Shown here piece by piece: positions 8,404 to 17,631 of a stretch of DNA of 64,000 nt. Position 1 is the stretch's first letter. Every line of letters begins with the position of its first letter. The notes below the pieces were generated by a model. It was given only the letters and a program-made list of their open reading frames with translations, did no database searches and was not told the origin of the DNA. A program made the translations under genes and the position numbers. The DNA is from Alistipes provencensis (GTDB lineage: Bacteria; Bacteroidota; Bacteroidia; Bacteroidales; Rikenellaceae), in NCBI RefSeq assembly GCF_900083545.1, contig NZ_LT559262.1, positions 620,001 to 684,000 on the forward strand, in the 5' to 3' direction.

Positions 8404-8438
8404 CAAAAGTAGCAAAAGATCGATATCTTCGCAACAAA
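8404..8438. promoter_or_regulatory. Overlapping divergent promoters
   Basis: On the minus strand TACTTTTG (8411-8404) has a TTG about 20 nt upstream (8434-8432) and serves the DUF115 gene. On the plus strand TTTG (8400-8403) and TATCTTCG (8425-8432) are 21 nt apart and would serve the glycosyltransferase. The two sets interleave, so polymerase binding to one should exclude the other. Confidence 0.55.
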
Positions 8439-8452
8439 ACCTGCCGACACAC

Positions 8453-9382
8453 ATGTCAAAACCCACGATTTCGGTCGTCATACCCCTCTACAACAAGCAA
8501 CGCGAAGTCGCCGCCGCCGTGCATTCGGCGCTGGCACAGAGCTATCCGCCCTTGGAGATCGTCGTCGTGGACGACGGGTCGACCGACGGCGGCGCAGAGG
8601 TCGTGCGGCAGATCGCCTCGCCGCTCGTGCGGCTCGTCACACAGCCCAACGCCGGGGTCTGCGTGGCCCGCAACCACGGCATCGCCGAGACCTCGGGCGA
8701 ATACATCGCCCTGCTGGACGCCGACGATGCGTGGGAGGCGGGGTTTCTGGCCGAAATCGCCGCGATGATCGAAGAGTTCCCCGGCTGCGGCATCTACTGC
8801 ACGGGATTCTCCATCGTCAGCCACGACGGGGTGTTCCCCGCCGAGAGCCCCACGGAGCGCGGGATCGTCAAGAATTTTTTCCGCGACTCGGCCCACCGCT
8901 ACATCGCCATTCCCTCGGCCTCGTGCATCCCCCGGCGGGTCTTCGACACCGTGGGCGGATTCCCCGAGGGCATGAAAATCGCCGAAGACCTCCACCTCTG
9001 GATTCGCATCGCCCGCCGCTACCCGGTCTGCTTCTCACCCGAACGGCTGGTGCGCTATTCGCGGGTGGCTTCGAACCGCTCGGCGGCGGTCTACACCCCC
9101 GAACAGACCGTCTACTCGTTCGAGGAGCTCTACAACCCCGAGGCTCCCGAGGAGGACCGGGAGTTCGTGGCCCGCGCGGCACTGGGCAAAGCCCTCATCC
9201 AGAGCGTCAAAGGCGGCACGAAGGAGGCCCGGCGCGCGACGCGTTTCTTCGCTTGGACCCGCACCTACCGCCGCACGCTGCGCAAGGTCCGCGTCCTGAA
9301 CTCGCTGCCCGTAAGCTGGCGCGGCCCGCTCATCGGACTCTACAACGCGCTGGCGTGGCGTATCGCAAAAAAAGGTCTCTGA
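8453..9382 (+). CDS. Family 2 glycosyltransferase
   Basis: The 309-residue protein starts with the GT-A fold of GT2 enzymes: TISVVIPLYNKQREV, EIVVVDDGSTDGG (about 36-48) and the DxD-type ALLDADDAWEAGFL (about 85). These enzymes use nucleotide sugars to build glycans at the inner membrane. A C-terminal helical region (about 220-309) has no clear membrane segments. The ATG at 8453 sits just after the divergent promoters. A terminator overlaps the stop codon. The acceptor and sugar cannot be told from sequence. Confidence 0.9.
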   Translation: MSKPTISVVIPLYNKQREVAAAVHSALAQSYPPLEIVVVDDGSTDGGAEVVRQIASPLVRLVTQPNAGVCVARNHGIAETSGEYIALLDADDAWEAGFLAEIAAMIEEFPGCGIYCTGFSIVSHDGVFPAESPTERGIVKNFFRDSAHRYIAIPSASCIPRRVFDTVGGFPEGMKIAEDLHLWIRIARRYPVCFSPERLVRYSRVASNRSAAVYTPEQTVYSFEELYNPEAPEEDREFVARAALGKALIQSVKGGTKEARRATRFFAWTRTYRRTLRKVRVLNSLPVSWRGPLIGLYNALAWRIAKKGL

Positions 9383-9401
9383 GTTTCCCCAGAGACCTTT
9401 T
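9369..9401. terminator. Bidirectional terminator between the glycosyltransferase and clpB
   Basis: AAAAGGTCTCTG pairs with CAGAGACCTTTT across a short loop, with A and T runs on both sides. It overlaps the glycosyltransferase stop codon and serves both convergent genes. Confidence 0.85.
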
Positions 9402-9419
9402 CCAGTATGGCTGAATAAA

Positions 9420-12017
9420 TCAGTTCGCAAACGTAAGCCCGTCCTTGTCGGCGTCGATCGAGATCGGCTTCGAGCGGTCGACATCCCCGGCGAGAATCCG
9501 CTTCGAAAGGTCGTTCACGACGTAGCGCTGGATGACACGCTTCACGGGACGCGCTCCGTAGAGCGGATCGTAACCCGCGGCGGCGATCCATTCGCGCGCC
9601 TTGTCGGTATATTCCAGCCGGATGCCGTTCTCGGAGAGCATCTTGCTGACGATACCCAACTGGATATCCACGATGCGCTCGATGTCCTTGTGCGTCAGCG
9701 GCTCGAACATCACGATCTCGTCGATACGGTTCAGGAACTCCGGCTTGAGCTGCTGTTTCAGCAGGTCGATCACCGCCAGACGGGTCTGCTCGACCACCTC
9801 CCCGGGCAGTTTTTTGCCATTGAAAGCCTCGGCGAAATTCTCCTGAATCACCTGCGACCCCATGTTCGAGGTCATGATGATGATGGTGTTGCGGAAATCC
9901 ACCGTGCGACCCTTGTTGTCGGTCAGACGGCCGTCGTCGAGAACTTGCAGCAGGATGTTGAAGACATCGGGATGCGCTTTCTCGATCTCGTCGAGCAGCA
10001 CGACCGAATAGGGCTTGCGGCGCACGGCCTCGGTGAGCTGTCCGCCCTCGTCGTAACCGACGTATCCCGGAGGCGCTCCGACCAACCGCGACACGGCGTG
10101 CCGCTCCTGATATTCGCTCATGTCGATACGCGTCATCATCTGGTCGTCGTTGAAGAGGAACTCCGCAAGGGCCTTCGCCAGCTCGGTCTTGCCGACGCCC
10201 GTCGTGCCGAGGAAGATGAACGAACCGATCGGCTTGCGGGGGTCGTTCAGCCCGGCGCGCGAACGCCGCACGGCGTCGGAAATAGCGGCGATGGCCTGCT
10301 CCTGCCCGATGACGCGCTTGTGGAGCTCGTCCTCCATGTGCAGCAGCTTCTCGCGCTCCGAAGCCAACATCCGCGTCACAGGAATCCCCGTCCAGCGCGA
10401 CACCACCTCGGCGACATCCTGCGCGTCGACCTCCTCCTTGATCATCGAGCCGTTGGCCGAAGCCAGCTTGTACTCCTCCTGAAAAGCGGCGATCTCCTTC
10501 TCGGCCTCCTGAATCTTGCCGTAGCGGATTTCGGCCACCTTGCCGTAGTCGCCCTGACGCTCGGCCTGCTGGGCCTCGATTTTCAGTTTCTCGATACGAT
10601 CCTTATTCTCCTGAATCTTCTTCAGCAGATCGCGCTGACCCTGCCACTTGGCGCGCATCTCGGCCTCGCGGGCCTTCAGCTCCTCGATCTCCTTGGTGAG
10701 GTGCTCCACGCGCTCCTTGTCCTTCTCGCGGCGGATAGCCTCGCGCTCGATCTCCAACTGGCGGACCTTCCGGTCGAGGGTGTCGATCTCCTCGGGCACG
10801 GAGTTCATCTCCAGCCGCAGCCGCGAAGCGGCCTCGTCCACCAAGTCGATGGCCTTGTCGGGCAGGAACCGCGAGGTAATGTAGCGCGTCGAGAGTTCGA
10901 CGGCAGCCACGATGGCCTCGTCCTTGATCCGCACCTGATGGTGATTCTCGTAACGCTCCTTCAGACCGCGGAGGATCGAAATGGCATCCTCCTGCGTAGG
11001 TTCGTCGACCATCACCTTTTGGAAACGCCGTTCAAGCGCCTTGTCCTGCTCGAAATATTTCTGGAACTCGTCGAGCGTCGTGGCGCCGATGGTCCGCAGC
11101 TCGCCCCGCGCAAGGGCCGGCTTGAGGATGTTCGCGGCATCCATCGCCCCCGACGACTTGCCGGCGCCGACCAGCGTATGGATTTCGTCGATGAAGAGCA
11201 GAATCTCGCCCTCGCTGGCGGTGACCTCCTGCACGACGGCCTTCAGACGCTCCTCGAACTCACCCTGATACTTGGCGCCCGCGATCAAAGCACCCATGTC
11301 GAGCGAATAGATCGACTTCGACTTCAGGTTCTCGGGCACATCGCCGTCGATGATACGGCGGGCGATGCCCTCGGCGATGGCGGTCTTGCCGACACCGGCC
11401 TCGCCCACCAGAATCGGGTTGTTCTTCGTGCGCCGCGAAAGGATTTGCAGCACGCGGCGAATCTCCTCGTCACGGCCGATCACCGGGTCGAGCTTGCCGC
11501 TCCGGGCCTGCTCGTTCAGGTTGATGGCGTATTTGCCCAGTGCGTCGAACTGCTGCTCGGAGGTCTGCGAATCGACCGTAGCCCCCTTGCGGAAGGTGCG
11601 GATCGCCTCGAGGAGCTCCTTCTCCGTCGCACCGTTGCGTTTGAGGATGTCGGCGGCCGCGCCGCGCTCGGCCACGAGGGCCAGCAGCAGGTGCTCGACC
11701 GAAGCGTATTTGTCGCCGAAGTTCTTCGTGAAGTCCACGGCGCGCTGGATCACCTTCGACGAATCCTGCGCGAAGAACTGGTCGCCGCCGCCCTCGACCC
11801 GCGGCAACGCACCCACGGCACGCTCCGTTTCGTCGCGCAGCGAACGGACATTCACACCGACGCGCCCCAGCAGGAACGTCGCCAGCGAATCGTCCTCACG
11901 GATGAGGACACTCAGCAGATGGAGCGGCTCGACAGCCTGCTGTCCCCGCTCCCGCGCAAGGGCGAGCGCTGCTTGCAGCGCCTCCTGCGCTTTGATGGTA
12001 AGAGTGTTGATATTCAT
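9420..12017 (-). CDS. clpB: ATP-dependent chaperone ClpB
   Basis: ClpB is a hexameric AAA+ disaggregase that rescues aggregated proteins with DnaK. The 865-residue protein has the full architecture: an N-terminal Clp repeat domain (about 1-145), nucleotide-binding domain 1 with Walker [10 protein letters not shown] (about 205), a coiled-coil middle domain (about 400-530, rich in Glu, Arg and Lys), and nucleotide-binding domain 2 with GTTGVGKTE (about 608) and [14 protein letters not shown]. Length is normal. It is divergent from dnaX across a 415-nt gap that holds a dispersed repeat and a TGTCA direct-repeat cluster. No CIRCE-like repeat is evident. Confidence 0.97.
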   Translation of the reverse strand: MNINTLTIKAQEALQAALALARERGQQAVEPLHLLSVLIREDDSLATFLLGRVGVNVRSLRDETERAVGALPRVEGGGDQFFAQDSSKVIQRAVDFTKNFGDKYASVEHLLLALVAERGAAADILKRNGATEKELLEAIRTFRKGATVDSQTSEQQFDALGKYAINLNEQARSGKLDPVIGRDEEIRRVLQILSRRTKNNPILVGEAGVGKTAIAEGIARRIIDGDVPENLKSKSIYSLDMGALIAGAKYQGEFEERLKAVVQEVTASEGEILLFIDEIHTLVGAGKSSGAMDAANILKPALARGELRTIGATTLDEFQKYFEQDKALERRFQKVMVDEPTQEDAISILRGLKERYENHHQVRIKDEAIVAAVELSTRYITSRFLPDKAIDLVDEAASRLRLEMNSVPEEIDTLDRKVRQLEIEREAIRREKDKERVEHLTKEIEELKAREAEMRAKWQGQRDLLKKIQENKDRIEKLKIEAQQAERQGDYGKVAEIRYGKIQEAEKEIAAFQEEYKLASANGSMIKEEVDAQDVAEVVSRWTGIPVTRMLASEREKLLHMEDELHKRVIGQEQAIAAISDAVRRSRAGLNDPRKPIGSFIFLGTTGVGKTELAKALAEFLFNDDQMMTRIDMSEYQERHAVSRLVGAPPGYVGYDEGGQLTEAVRRKPYSVVLLDEIEKAHPDVFNILLQVLDDGRLTDNKGRTVDFRNTIIIMTSNMGSQVIQENFAEAFNGKKLPGEVVEQTRLAVIDLLKQQLKPEFLNRIDEIVMFEPLTHKDIERIVDIQLGIVSKMLSENGIRLEYTDKAREWIAAAGYDPLYGARPVKRVIQRYVVNDLSKRILAGDVDRSKPISIDADKDGLTFAN

Positions 12018-12068
12018 AATAGTGCTAATTTATTGTTTCTGTTTTTCGTTTTGTCGATTCCGTTTCCG

Positions 12069-12155
12069 AACGCGGTCCCCGCGGCGTTCCGCCGCGTTTA
12101 CAAGTCTGACCCACCCCCCCCGCCTCGGCGGGGGCTTGTCGCAACGCGACCGGGA
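12069..12155 (+). repeat. Dispersed two-hairpin repeat, copy C
   Basis: Forward copy in the divergent clpB-dnaX gap: a GCGGCGTTCCGCCGCG hairpin, core TTTACAAGTCTGACCCACC, a C-rich run, CCGCCTCGGCGG hairpin and CTTGTCGCAACGCG. It is the only copy in a divergent promoter region. Confidence 0.85.
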
Positions 12156-12233
12156 TTTCGTCCGGAATGCGGAAACAACTCATTCGCAGGAACATTCCGC
12201 AAAACACTTGCCAAGCCGGAATTTGCGACACGC

Positions 12234-12259
12234 TGTCACGTTTTGTCACAAATTGTCAT
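12234..12259. promoter_or_regulatory. Three TGTCA direct repeats at 10-bp spacing
   Basis: TGTCAC (12234-12239), TGTCAC (12244-12249) and TGTCAT (12254-12259) repeat every 10 bp, so they face the same side of the helix. They lie between clpB and dnaX, about 220 nt from clpB and 160 nt upstream of the dnaX promoter. They look like a regulator-binding array; the regulator is unknown. Confidence 0.45.
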
Positions 12260-12394
12260 CCGCCGACTGCCATGCAGGGACAAAATGACCGGAAGCAGAA
12301 TTATTTTCAATTTTCACTTAATTCTTCTTATCTTTGGCGTCGTAACGACGCTTTTACCCGTCGGGGTATCTCGCAAAGCCACATGCAATCCGGT

Positions 12395-12425
12395 TTTGCA
12401 ACCGCCCGCTTTTTTCGTACCTTTG
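12395..12425 (+). promoter_or_regulatory. Predicted dnaX promoter, near-leaderless
   Basis: TTTG (12395-12398), 19 nt, then TACCTTTG (12418-12425) is a near-perfect Bacteroidetes promoter. The ATG follows 7 nt after the -7 box, so the mRNA should begin at or very near the start codon. Confidence 0.7.
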
Positions 12426-12432
12426 CAATACT

Positions 12433-14217
12433 ATGAGTGATTTCATCGTCAGCGCACGCAAATACCGCCCCGCGACCTTCCGATCGGTCGTCGGGCAGAA
12501 ACATATCACCTCGACGCTCCAGAACGCCATCGAGCGCGGCCAGTTGGCCCACGCCTACCTCTTCTGCGGTCCCCGCGGCGTAGGCAAGACCACCTGCGCC
12601 CGCATCTTCGCCAAGGCCATCAACTGCCTTGCGCCCAACGGCGCCGAGGCGTGCAACGAGTGCGAGTCGTGCCGCTCGTTCAACGAGGGACGCTCGCTCA
12701 ACATCCACGAGCTCGACGCCGCGTCGAACAACTCCGTGGAGGACATCCGCACGCTGATCGAACAGGTGCGCATCATTCCGCAGGTGGGCCGTTACTCGGT
12801 GTTCATCATCGACGAGGTCCACATGCTCTCGGCCGCGGCCTTCAACGCCTTCCTCAAAACCCTCGAGGAGCCGCCCGCACACGCCATCTTCATCTTGGCG
12901 ACGACCGAGAAACACAAGATCATTCCCACGATCCTCTCGCGCTGCCAGATTTACGATTTCAACCGCATCCGCGTCGAGGACTCGGTCGAATACCTCAAAT
13001 ACATCGCTGCGCAGGAGGGCGTCACGGCCGACGAAGAGTCGCTGAACCTCATCGCCCAGAAAGCCGACGGCGGCATGCGCGACGCGCTGTCGATGTTCGA
13101 CAAGGCCGTATCGTTCTGCGGCACGGCATTGGATTACCGCAACGTGGCCCAGACGTTGAACGTACTGGATTACGACACCTATTTCGGGGTGACCGAGATG
13201 CTGCTCGCGGGCAACTACGTCGATGCGCTGGTGACCTTCGACACGGTGCTGTCGAAAGGATTCTCGGGCCAGACCTTCATGGCGGGCCTGAACCGCCACA
13301 TGAGGGACCTGCTGATGGCCCGGCAGCCCGACACGCTGCGGCTGATCGAGATGACCGGCACCCTGCTCGAACGATACCGGACGCAGGCGGGCGCCTGCAG
13401 TGTCGAGTTCCTGTTCGGAGCCATCTCCGTACTGACGGAGCTCGACGGAAAGATACGGCAATCGTCGAACCAGCGGTTGCTCGTGGAGCTGGGCCTGATG
13501 AAAACCGCAGGGCTCGGCCAAAAAAAAAATGACACCCTGACATCCCCCGGGGAGTATCCGCTCCCTGAACTGACAACTCTCGCGCGGGTCGCGGCATCTG
13601 CCCCGACCCCTGCTGCTCCGGCGGCTCCGGCGCAGCCCCAACCGGCCCCGGCAACCCCGGCGGCGGCACCAGCGGCACCGGCAGTTCAGCAGCAACCGGA
13701 AACGCAGCCGAAACCCGCTGCGCCGGAACCCGCAAAACCGGCCCGGCGGCCGCTGATCTCGGGAACGTCGCTCTCGGAACTGCTCGCCTCGGGAGGTGGC
13801 ATTTCGGATGCTGAGGACGCTGACGGCGAGGCGGAAGCCGAGCCCGAAGCCGTGGAGATCGACCCCGCCTGCGAACAGAAGCTGGAACGGGCCCGGGAGG
13901 GCATCCTGAACCTGCTCCGGACGAAACGCCCGCGGTTCGTCCCCGCCTTCGAGCTGATGACCGTCCGGGGCAACACCATTTCGGTGAGCGTCCCGACGAC
14001 GGAACTGCGCGAAGAGATTCTCCGCAACAAGACCGGGATGCTGATGCGCATCGCCGAGCTGGCGGGCATCTCGGGAGCCATCGAGCTGGAGGTGATCGTC
14101 AACGAACAGATCAGGGCCGCGCGTCCGATCAAACTGGAGGACAGGGTGAAACACATGACGGAGAAAAACCCGCTCATCGCGGAGCTCCGCAAAGCATTGG
14201 ATTTGGAAGTAGAGTGA
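12433..14217 (+). CDS. dnaX: DNA polymerase III subunit gamma/tau
   Basis: DnaX is the AAA+ motor subunit of the replicative clamp loader. The 594-residue tau form has Walker A GPRGVGKT (46-53), a zinc site with CNECESC (about 74-80), Walker B IIDEVHMLS, sensor motifs (LATTEKHKI, SRCQIYDFNRI), domain III to about residue 360, then a Pro/Ala-rich linker (about 385-440) and a C-terminal domain. A run of ten A residues begins in codon 363, exactly where domain III ends. Slippage of one base either way gives a stop within a few codons and hence a gamma-like product of about 366 residues. Confidence 0.96.
   Translation: MSDFIVSARKYRPATFRSVVGQKHITSTLQNAIERGQLAHAYLFCGPRGVGKTTCARIFAKAINCLAPNGAEACNECESCRSFNEGRSLNIHELDAASNNSVEDIRTLIEQVRIIPQVGRYSVFIIDEVHMLSAAAFNAFLKTLEEPPAHAIFILATTEKHKIIPTILSRCQIYDFNRIRVEDSVEYLKYIAAQEGVTADEESLNLIAQKADGGMRDALSMFDKAVSFCGTALDYRNVAQTLNVLDYDTYFGVTEMLLAGNYVDALVTFDTVLSKGFSGQTFMAGLNRHMRDLLMARQPDTLRLIEMTGTLLERYRTQAGACSVEFLFGAISVLTELDGKIRQSSNQRLLVELGLMKTAGLGQKKNDTLTSPGEYPLPELTTLARVAASAPTPAAPAAPAQPQPAPATPAAAPAAPAVQQQPETQPKPAAPEPAKPARRPLISGTSLSELLASGGGISDAEDADGEAEAEPEAVEIDPACEQKLERAREGILNLLRTKRPRFVPAFELMTVRGNTISVSVPTTELREEILRNKTGMLMRIAELAGISGAIELEVIVNEQIRAARPIKLEDRVKHMTEKNPLIAELRKALDLEVE
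13520..13529 (+). promoter_or_regulatory. A10 slippery run in dnaX
   Basis: Ten consecutive A follow a C at 13519. In the annotated frame they encode Gln-Lys-Lys-Asn. Adding one A yields Gln-Lys-Lys-Lys then TGA; losing one A yields Gln-Lys-Lys-Met-Thr-Pro then TGA. A GC-rich CCCCCGGGG stretch lies about 15 nt downstream. Similar dnaX slippage, transcriptional in Thermus and ribosomal in E. coli, makes the short gamma subunit. Confidence 0.7.
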
Positions 14218-14261
14218 TAAAAATTATGCAATTCCGGCAGCATTCCGGTAAAAAGCCCGGA

Positions 14262-14345
14262 CGCATGCGATAAGCCCCCGCCAAGGCGGGGGGGGGTTGG
14301 GGGTGGGTCAGACTTGTAAACGACGCCAAAGGCGGCGATTACACC
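14262..14345 (-). repeat. Dispersed two-hairpin repeat, copy D
   Basis: Reverse copy between dnaX and tyrS: GCGATAAG, a CCCCCGCC/GGCGGGGG hairpin with a run of G, core TTGGGGGTGGGTCAGACTTG, TAAACG, then a CGCC-AAAGG-CGG hairpin. Confidence 0.85.
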
Positions 14346-14395
14346 CGCCGGATTTGCAAACCGATAAACAATTAGAACAAATACAGAACAGTAAT

Positions 14396-15700
14396 ATGGC
14401 AACAAAGAATTTCATCGAAGAACTCGAATGGCGCGGCATGGTCCACACGATCATGCCCGGCGCAAAGGAACAACTCGAAAAAGAGATGACGACGGCTTAT
14501 CTGGGCATCGACCCCACGGCCGACTCGCTGCATATCGGCCATCTGGTAGGTGTGATGATCCTCAAGCATTTCCAGATGTGCGGCCACCGACCGCTGGCGC
14601 TCATCGGCGGTGCCACGGGCATGATCGGCGACCCCTCGGGCAAGTCGCAGGAGCGCAACCTGCTCGACGAAAAGACCCTCCGCCACAATCAGGATGCGAT
14701 CAAGCGCCAGTTGGCCAAACTGCTCGATTTCGAGTCAGACGCCCCGAATGCCGCACAAATGGTCAACAACTACGACTGGATGAAGGAATTCACGTTCCTC
14801 GATTTCATCCGCGACATCGGCAAGTGCATCACCGTCAACTACATGATGGCCAAGGACTCGGTCAAGAAGCGCTTCAACGGCGAGGGCGACGGCATGTCGT
14901 TCACCGAGTTCACCTACCAACTGGTTCAGGGCTACGACTTCCTGCACCTCTACCAGACGCAGAACTGCAAAATCCAGCTCGGAGGCGCCGACCAGTGGGG
15001 CAACATCACCACCGGCACGGAGCTGATCCGCCGCAAGCTGGGCCCCGAGGCCGAGGCGTTCGGCATCACCTGCACGCTCATCACCAAGGCCGACGGCACG
15101 AAATTCGGCAAGACCGAGAGCGGCAACGTGTGGCTCGATCCGCGCTACACCTCGCCCTACAAATTCTACCAGTTCTGGCTCAACGTCAGCGACGAAGACG
15201 CCAAGCGCTACATCAAGATCTTCACGCTGCTCGACCGCGAGACCATCGAAGGGCTCATCGCCGAGCACGACGCGGCACCCCACCTGCGCATCCTGCAGAA
15301 GCGGCTGGCCGAGGAGATCACCTGCATGATCCATTCGCGCGAGGAGTACGAAAAAGCCGTGGAGGCTTCGGCGATCCTCTTCGGAGGCTCCACGTCGGAG
15401 GCCCTGCGCAAACTGGACGAAGAGACGCTTTTGCAGGTCTTCGAGGGCGTTCCGCAATACCGTGTGGCCCGCACGGAGCTGGCGGCCGGCATCCCGTTCG
15501 TGGATCTCTGCGCCGAAAAGAGCGACATCTTCCCCTCGAAAGGCGAATGCCGCAAGATGGTGCAGGGCGGCGGCGTGTCGCTCAACAAGGAGAAGGTCGC
15601 CGACGCGATGCGCCCGGTGACCGACGCGGACCTGATCGCGGGCAAATACCTGCTCGTGCAGCGCGGCAAGAAGAATTACTACCTCGTGATCGCCGAATAG
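14396..15700 (+). CDS. tyrS: Tyrosyl-tRNA synthetase
   Basis: This class I enzyme charges tRNA-Tyr. The 434-residue protein shows the HIGH motif as LHIGH (about 43), the tyrosine-binding region around YDFLHLYQ and [11 protein letters not shown] (about 195), a KMSKS equivalent KFGKT (about 237), and a C-terminal S4-like RNA-binding domain ([19 protein letters not shown], about 380-434). I use the ATG at 14396 because the upstream frame runs into the repeat. FolB starts one base after the stop, so the two are probably translationally coupled. Confidence 0.96.
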   Translation: MATKNFIEELEWRGMVHTIMPGAKEQLEKEMTTAYLGIDPTADSLHIGHLVGVMILKHFQMCGHRPLALIGGATGMIGDPSGKSQERNLLDEKTLRHNQDAIKRQLAKLLDFESDAPNAAQMVNNYDWMKEFTFLDFIRDIGKCITVNYMMAKDSVKKRFNGEGDGMSFTEFTYQLVQGYDFLHLYQTQNCKIQLGGADQWGNITTGTELIRRKLGPEAEAFGITCTLITKADGTKFGKTESGNVWLDPRYTSPYKFYQFWLNVSDEDAKRYIKIFTLLDRETIEGLIAEHDAAPHLRILQKRLAEEITCMIHSREEYEKAVEASAILFGGSTSEALRKLDEETLLQVFEGVPQYRVARTELAAGIPFVDLCAEKSDIFPSKGECRKMVQGGGVSLNKEKVADAMRPVTDADLIAGKYLLVQRGKKNYYLVIAE

Positions 15701-15701
15701 A

Positions 15702-16055
15702 ATGGAATACCGTATTGTCTTGCAGCGCATGGAGTTCCGGGCGCTTCACGGCTGCTACGAACTGGAACGCAAGGTCGGCAACCGTTTTACGGTCGATCTG
15801 GAGATCACGGCCGAACTGGGTGACGTGGCCGCGGAGGACAATGTCGAAAAGGCGGTCAACTACCTCACGGTTTACGAGGTCGTGAGCCTGCAGATGCGCA
15901 TCACCCAGCGCACGATCGAACGTGTGGCGATGAACATCATCGAGGCGGTTTATGCCTCCTTCCGGCAGGTACGGCATGTAAAATGCACGGTCTCGAAGCT
16001 GGCGCCGCCGTTGGGCGGCAAACTCGAACGGGTCAGCGTCGTACTGGAGAAATAA
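15702..16055 (+). CDS. folB: Dihydroneopterin aldolase
   Basis: FolB cleaves 7,8-dihydroneopterin to 6-hydroxymethyl-dihydropterin and glycolaldehyde in folate synthesis. The 117-residue protein matches the short, single-domain family: LQRMEFRALHGCYELER (conserved His-Gly-Cys/Val region), FTVDLEI, the catalytic Tyr in NYLTVYEVV, and a C-terminal VSKLAPPLGGKLERVSV carrying the catalytic Lys. It starts one base after the tyrS stop. A strong hairpin follows. Confidence 0.93.
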   Translation: MEYRIVLQRMEFRALHGCYELERKVGNRFTVDLEITAELGDVAAEDNVEKAVNYLTVYEVVSLQMRITQRTIERVAMNIIEAVYASFRQVRHVKCTVSKLAPPLGGKLERVSVVLEK

Positions 16056-16058
16056 GCG

Positions 16059-16092
16059 GTATGCGCGCACGCGATGCGTGCGCGCATACTTT
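16059..16092 (+). terminator. Perfect 14-bp hairpin after folB
   Basis: GTATGCGCGCACGC (16059-16072) pairs perfectly with GCGTGCGCGCATAC (16076-16089) over a 3-nt loop, followed by TTTATAAT. The U tract is short, so termination may be partial and the downstream transporter may be in the same operon. Confidence 0.75.
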
Positions 16093-16107
16093 ATAATAGA
16101 GGATAGC

Positions 16108-17457
16108 ATGCATCATTCACAGGGTCGTGCCACGCTGGGTGGCAAACTGAGCGCCGTGCTCGTCGCGGCGGGGAGTTCCGTGGGCTTGGGGAACATCTGG
16201 CGGTTTCCCTATGTGGCCGGCGACAACGGCGGAGGCGCCTTCCTTGTAATCTACATCCTTTGCGTCCTGCTGCTGGGACTGCCGATCATGGTGGCCGAAT
16301 TCTCGGTAGGCCGCGCCTCGCACCGCAACGCCGTGGGCGCCTACCGGGCCCTCGATCCCAAATGGAGTTTTCTGGGTTACAACGGCGTCGTGGCGGCGTT
16401 CCTGATTCTGGGCTTTTATTTCGTGGTCTCGGGGTGGACGGCCGAATACATGGTCCACTCGGTGACGGGCAGTCTGGCGAAATACTCCACCCCCGAGGAG
16501 TACCGGGGTATCTTCGAAGCGTTTATCCAGAATCCGTGGCGGCCCGTGGTCTACACTTCGCTGTTCGTGCTGGCGACGCATTTCGTCATCACGATGGGCG
16601 TGCAGAAGGGCATCGAACGCTCGGCCAAGGTGCTGATGCCGCTGCTGTTCGTGATCCTGATCGCACTGTCGATCCACTCGCTGCTGATGCCCGGCGGCGG
16701 CGAGGGCATCCGCTTCCTCTTCCGGCCCGACTTCTCGAAAGTCACCCCTTCGACGGTGCTCGTGGCGCTGGGACAGGCCTTCTTCTCGCTCTCGATCGGC
16801 ATCGGCACGATGGTCACCTACGCCTCCTATTTCAAACCCGACACCAATCTGCGCCACACGGCGCTGAACGTCACGATCCTCGACACGCTGGTGGCCGTAC
16901 TGGCCGGCGTAGTGATCTTCCCGGCGGTCTTCAGCGTGGGCATCGAGCCCTCGTCGGGACCCTCGCTCGTGTTCATCACCCTGCCGGGCATCTTCAACTC
17001 GATGCCGCTGAGCATGGTCTGGTCGTCGGTATTCTTTCTGCTGCTGGTCGTTGCGGCCCTCACCTCGACCATCTCTTTACATGAAGTGATTACGGCCTAC
17101 CTGCACGAAGAGTGGCACATGAGCCGCCGAACCGCGGCATGGGCCACGACCGGAGCCTGCATGGCGCTGGCCGCCGTGGCGTCGCTGTCGCTGGGCGTGC
17201 TGGGCGGCTGGCAGATTTTCGGACTCAGCGTCTTCGACTCGCTCGATTTTCTCACGGCCAACATCCTGCTGCCCGCAGGCGGATTCCTGACCTGCATCTT
17301 CGTCGGCTGGCGGCTCGACCAGAAGGTGCTCAAAGCACAGATATCCAACAACGGGGAGCTGAAATTCCGCATCTACAGCGTATTCATCTTCCTGCTGCGC
17401 TACGTCTGCCCGGCGGTGCTGCTGCTGATCTTCCTCGACAATTTAGGAATTTTTTAA
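16108..17457 (+). CDS. Sodium-dependent transporter, NSS/SNF family
   Basis: The 449-residue inner-membrane protein belongs to the neurotransmitter:sodium symporter family (LeuT fold), which imports amino acids or similar solutes with Na+. The TM1 signature AAGSSVGLGNIWRFPYVAG (about 20-38), with NGGGAF following, carries the unwound substrate and Na+ site. About 11-12 hydrophobic helices are visible, and the sequence ends shortly after the last one, as in many bacterial members. The ATG at 16108 is 53 nt after folB. The substrate is not readable. Confidence 0.92.
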   Translation: MHHSQGRATLGGKLSAVLVAAGSSVGLGNIWRFPYVAGDNGGGAFLVIYILCVLLLGLPIMVAEFSVGRASHRNAVGAYRALDPKWSFLGYNGVVAAFLILGFYFVVSGWTAEYMVHSVTGSLAKYSTPEEYRGIFEAFIQNPWRPVVYTSLFVLATHFVITMGVQKGIERSAKVLMPLLFVILIALSIHSLLMPGGGEGIRFLFRPDFSKVTPSTVLVALGQAFFSLSIGIGTMVTYASYFKPDTNLRHTALNVTILDTLVAVLAGVVIFPAVFSVGIEPSSGPSLVFITLPGIFNSMPLSMVWSSVFFLLLVVAALTSTISLHEVITAYLHEEWHMSRRTAAWATTGACMALAAVASLSLGVLGGWQIFGLSVFDSLDFLTANILLPAGGFLTCIFVGWRLDQKVLKAQISNNGELKFRIYSVFIFLLRYVCPAVLLLIFLDNLGIF

Positions 17458-17487
17458 GCCGGAATCCGGCAAACCATCCCTTTTCCC

Positions 17488-17520
17488 AAATGCGTCCGGT
17501 TTCGCCGGACGCATTTTTTA
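17488..17520 (+). terminator. Terminator after the NSS transporter
   Basis: AAATGCGTCCGG pairs with CCGGACGCATTT across a short TTTCG-type loop and is followed by a run of T, a textbook terminator. Confidence 0.9.
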
Positions 17521-17600
17521 TATTGCTACCATAGATTTCGTTTCAAAACCACCCGACCCAACAAAAACGGAAAACACCGCCCATTTTTTTTGTGTTTTAT

Positions 17601-17631
17601 TTTGGAAAATAAAATTAAAGATTTATTTTTG
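17601..17631 (+). promoter_or_regulatory. Predicted promoter of the phosphoesterase-SusCD locus
   Basis: TTTG (17601-17604), 19 nt, then TATTTTTG (17624-17631) is a consensus match inside an AT-rich island. The start would lie about 195 nt before the first gene at 17834, leaving a long leader with GTTAC motifs of unknown meaning. The gap 17521-17833 holds nothing else I can call; no regulator-type gene or invertible-repeat pair is visible. Confidence 0.6.

Noticed and set aside
12114..12122. C9 run in repeat copy C, and the G run in copy D, as phase-variation tracts
   Set aside because: They lie outside genes and far from promoter spacers, and the run length varies as part of the repeat's C-rich arm.
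9690..12440. A 916-codon open frame opposite clpB
   Set aside because: It is antisense to a clear clpB gene, with Arg/His/Leu-rich composition typical of GC-rich antisense frames and no recognisable domain.
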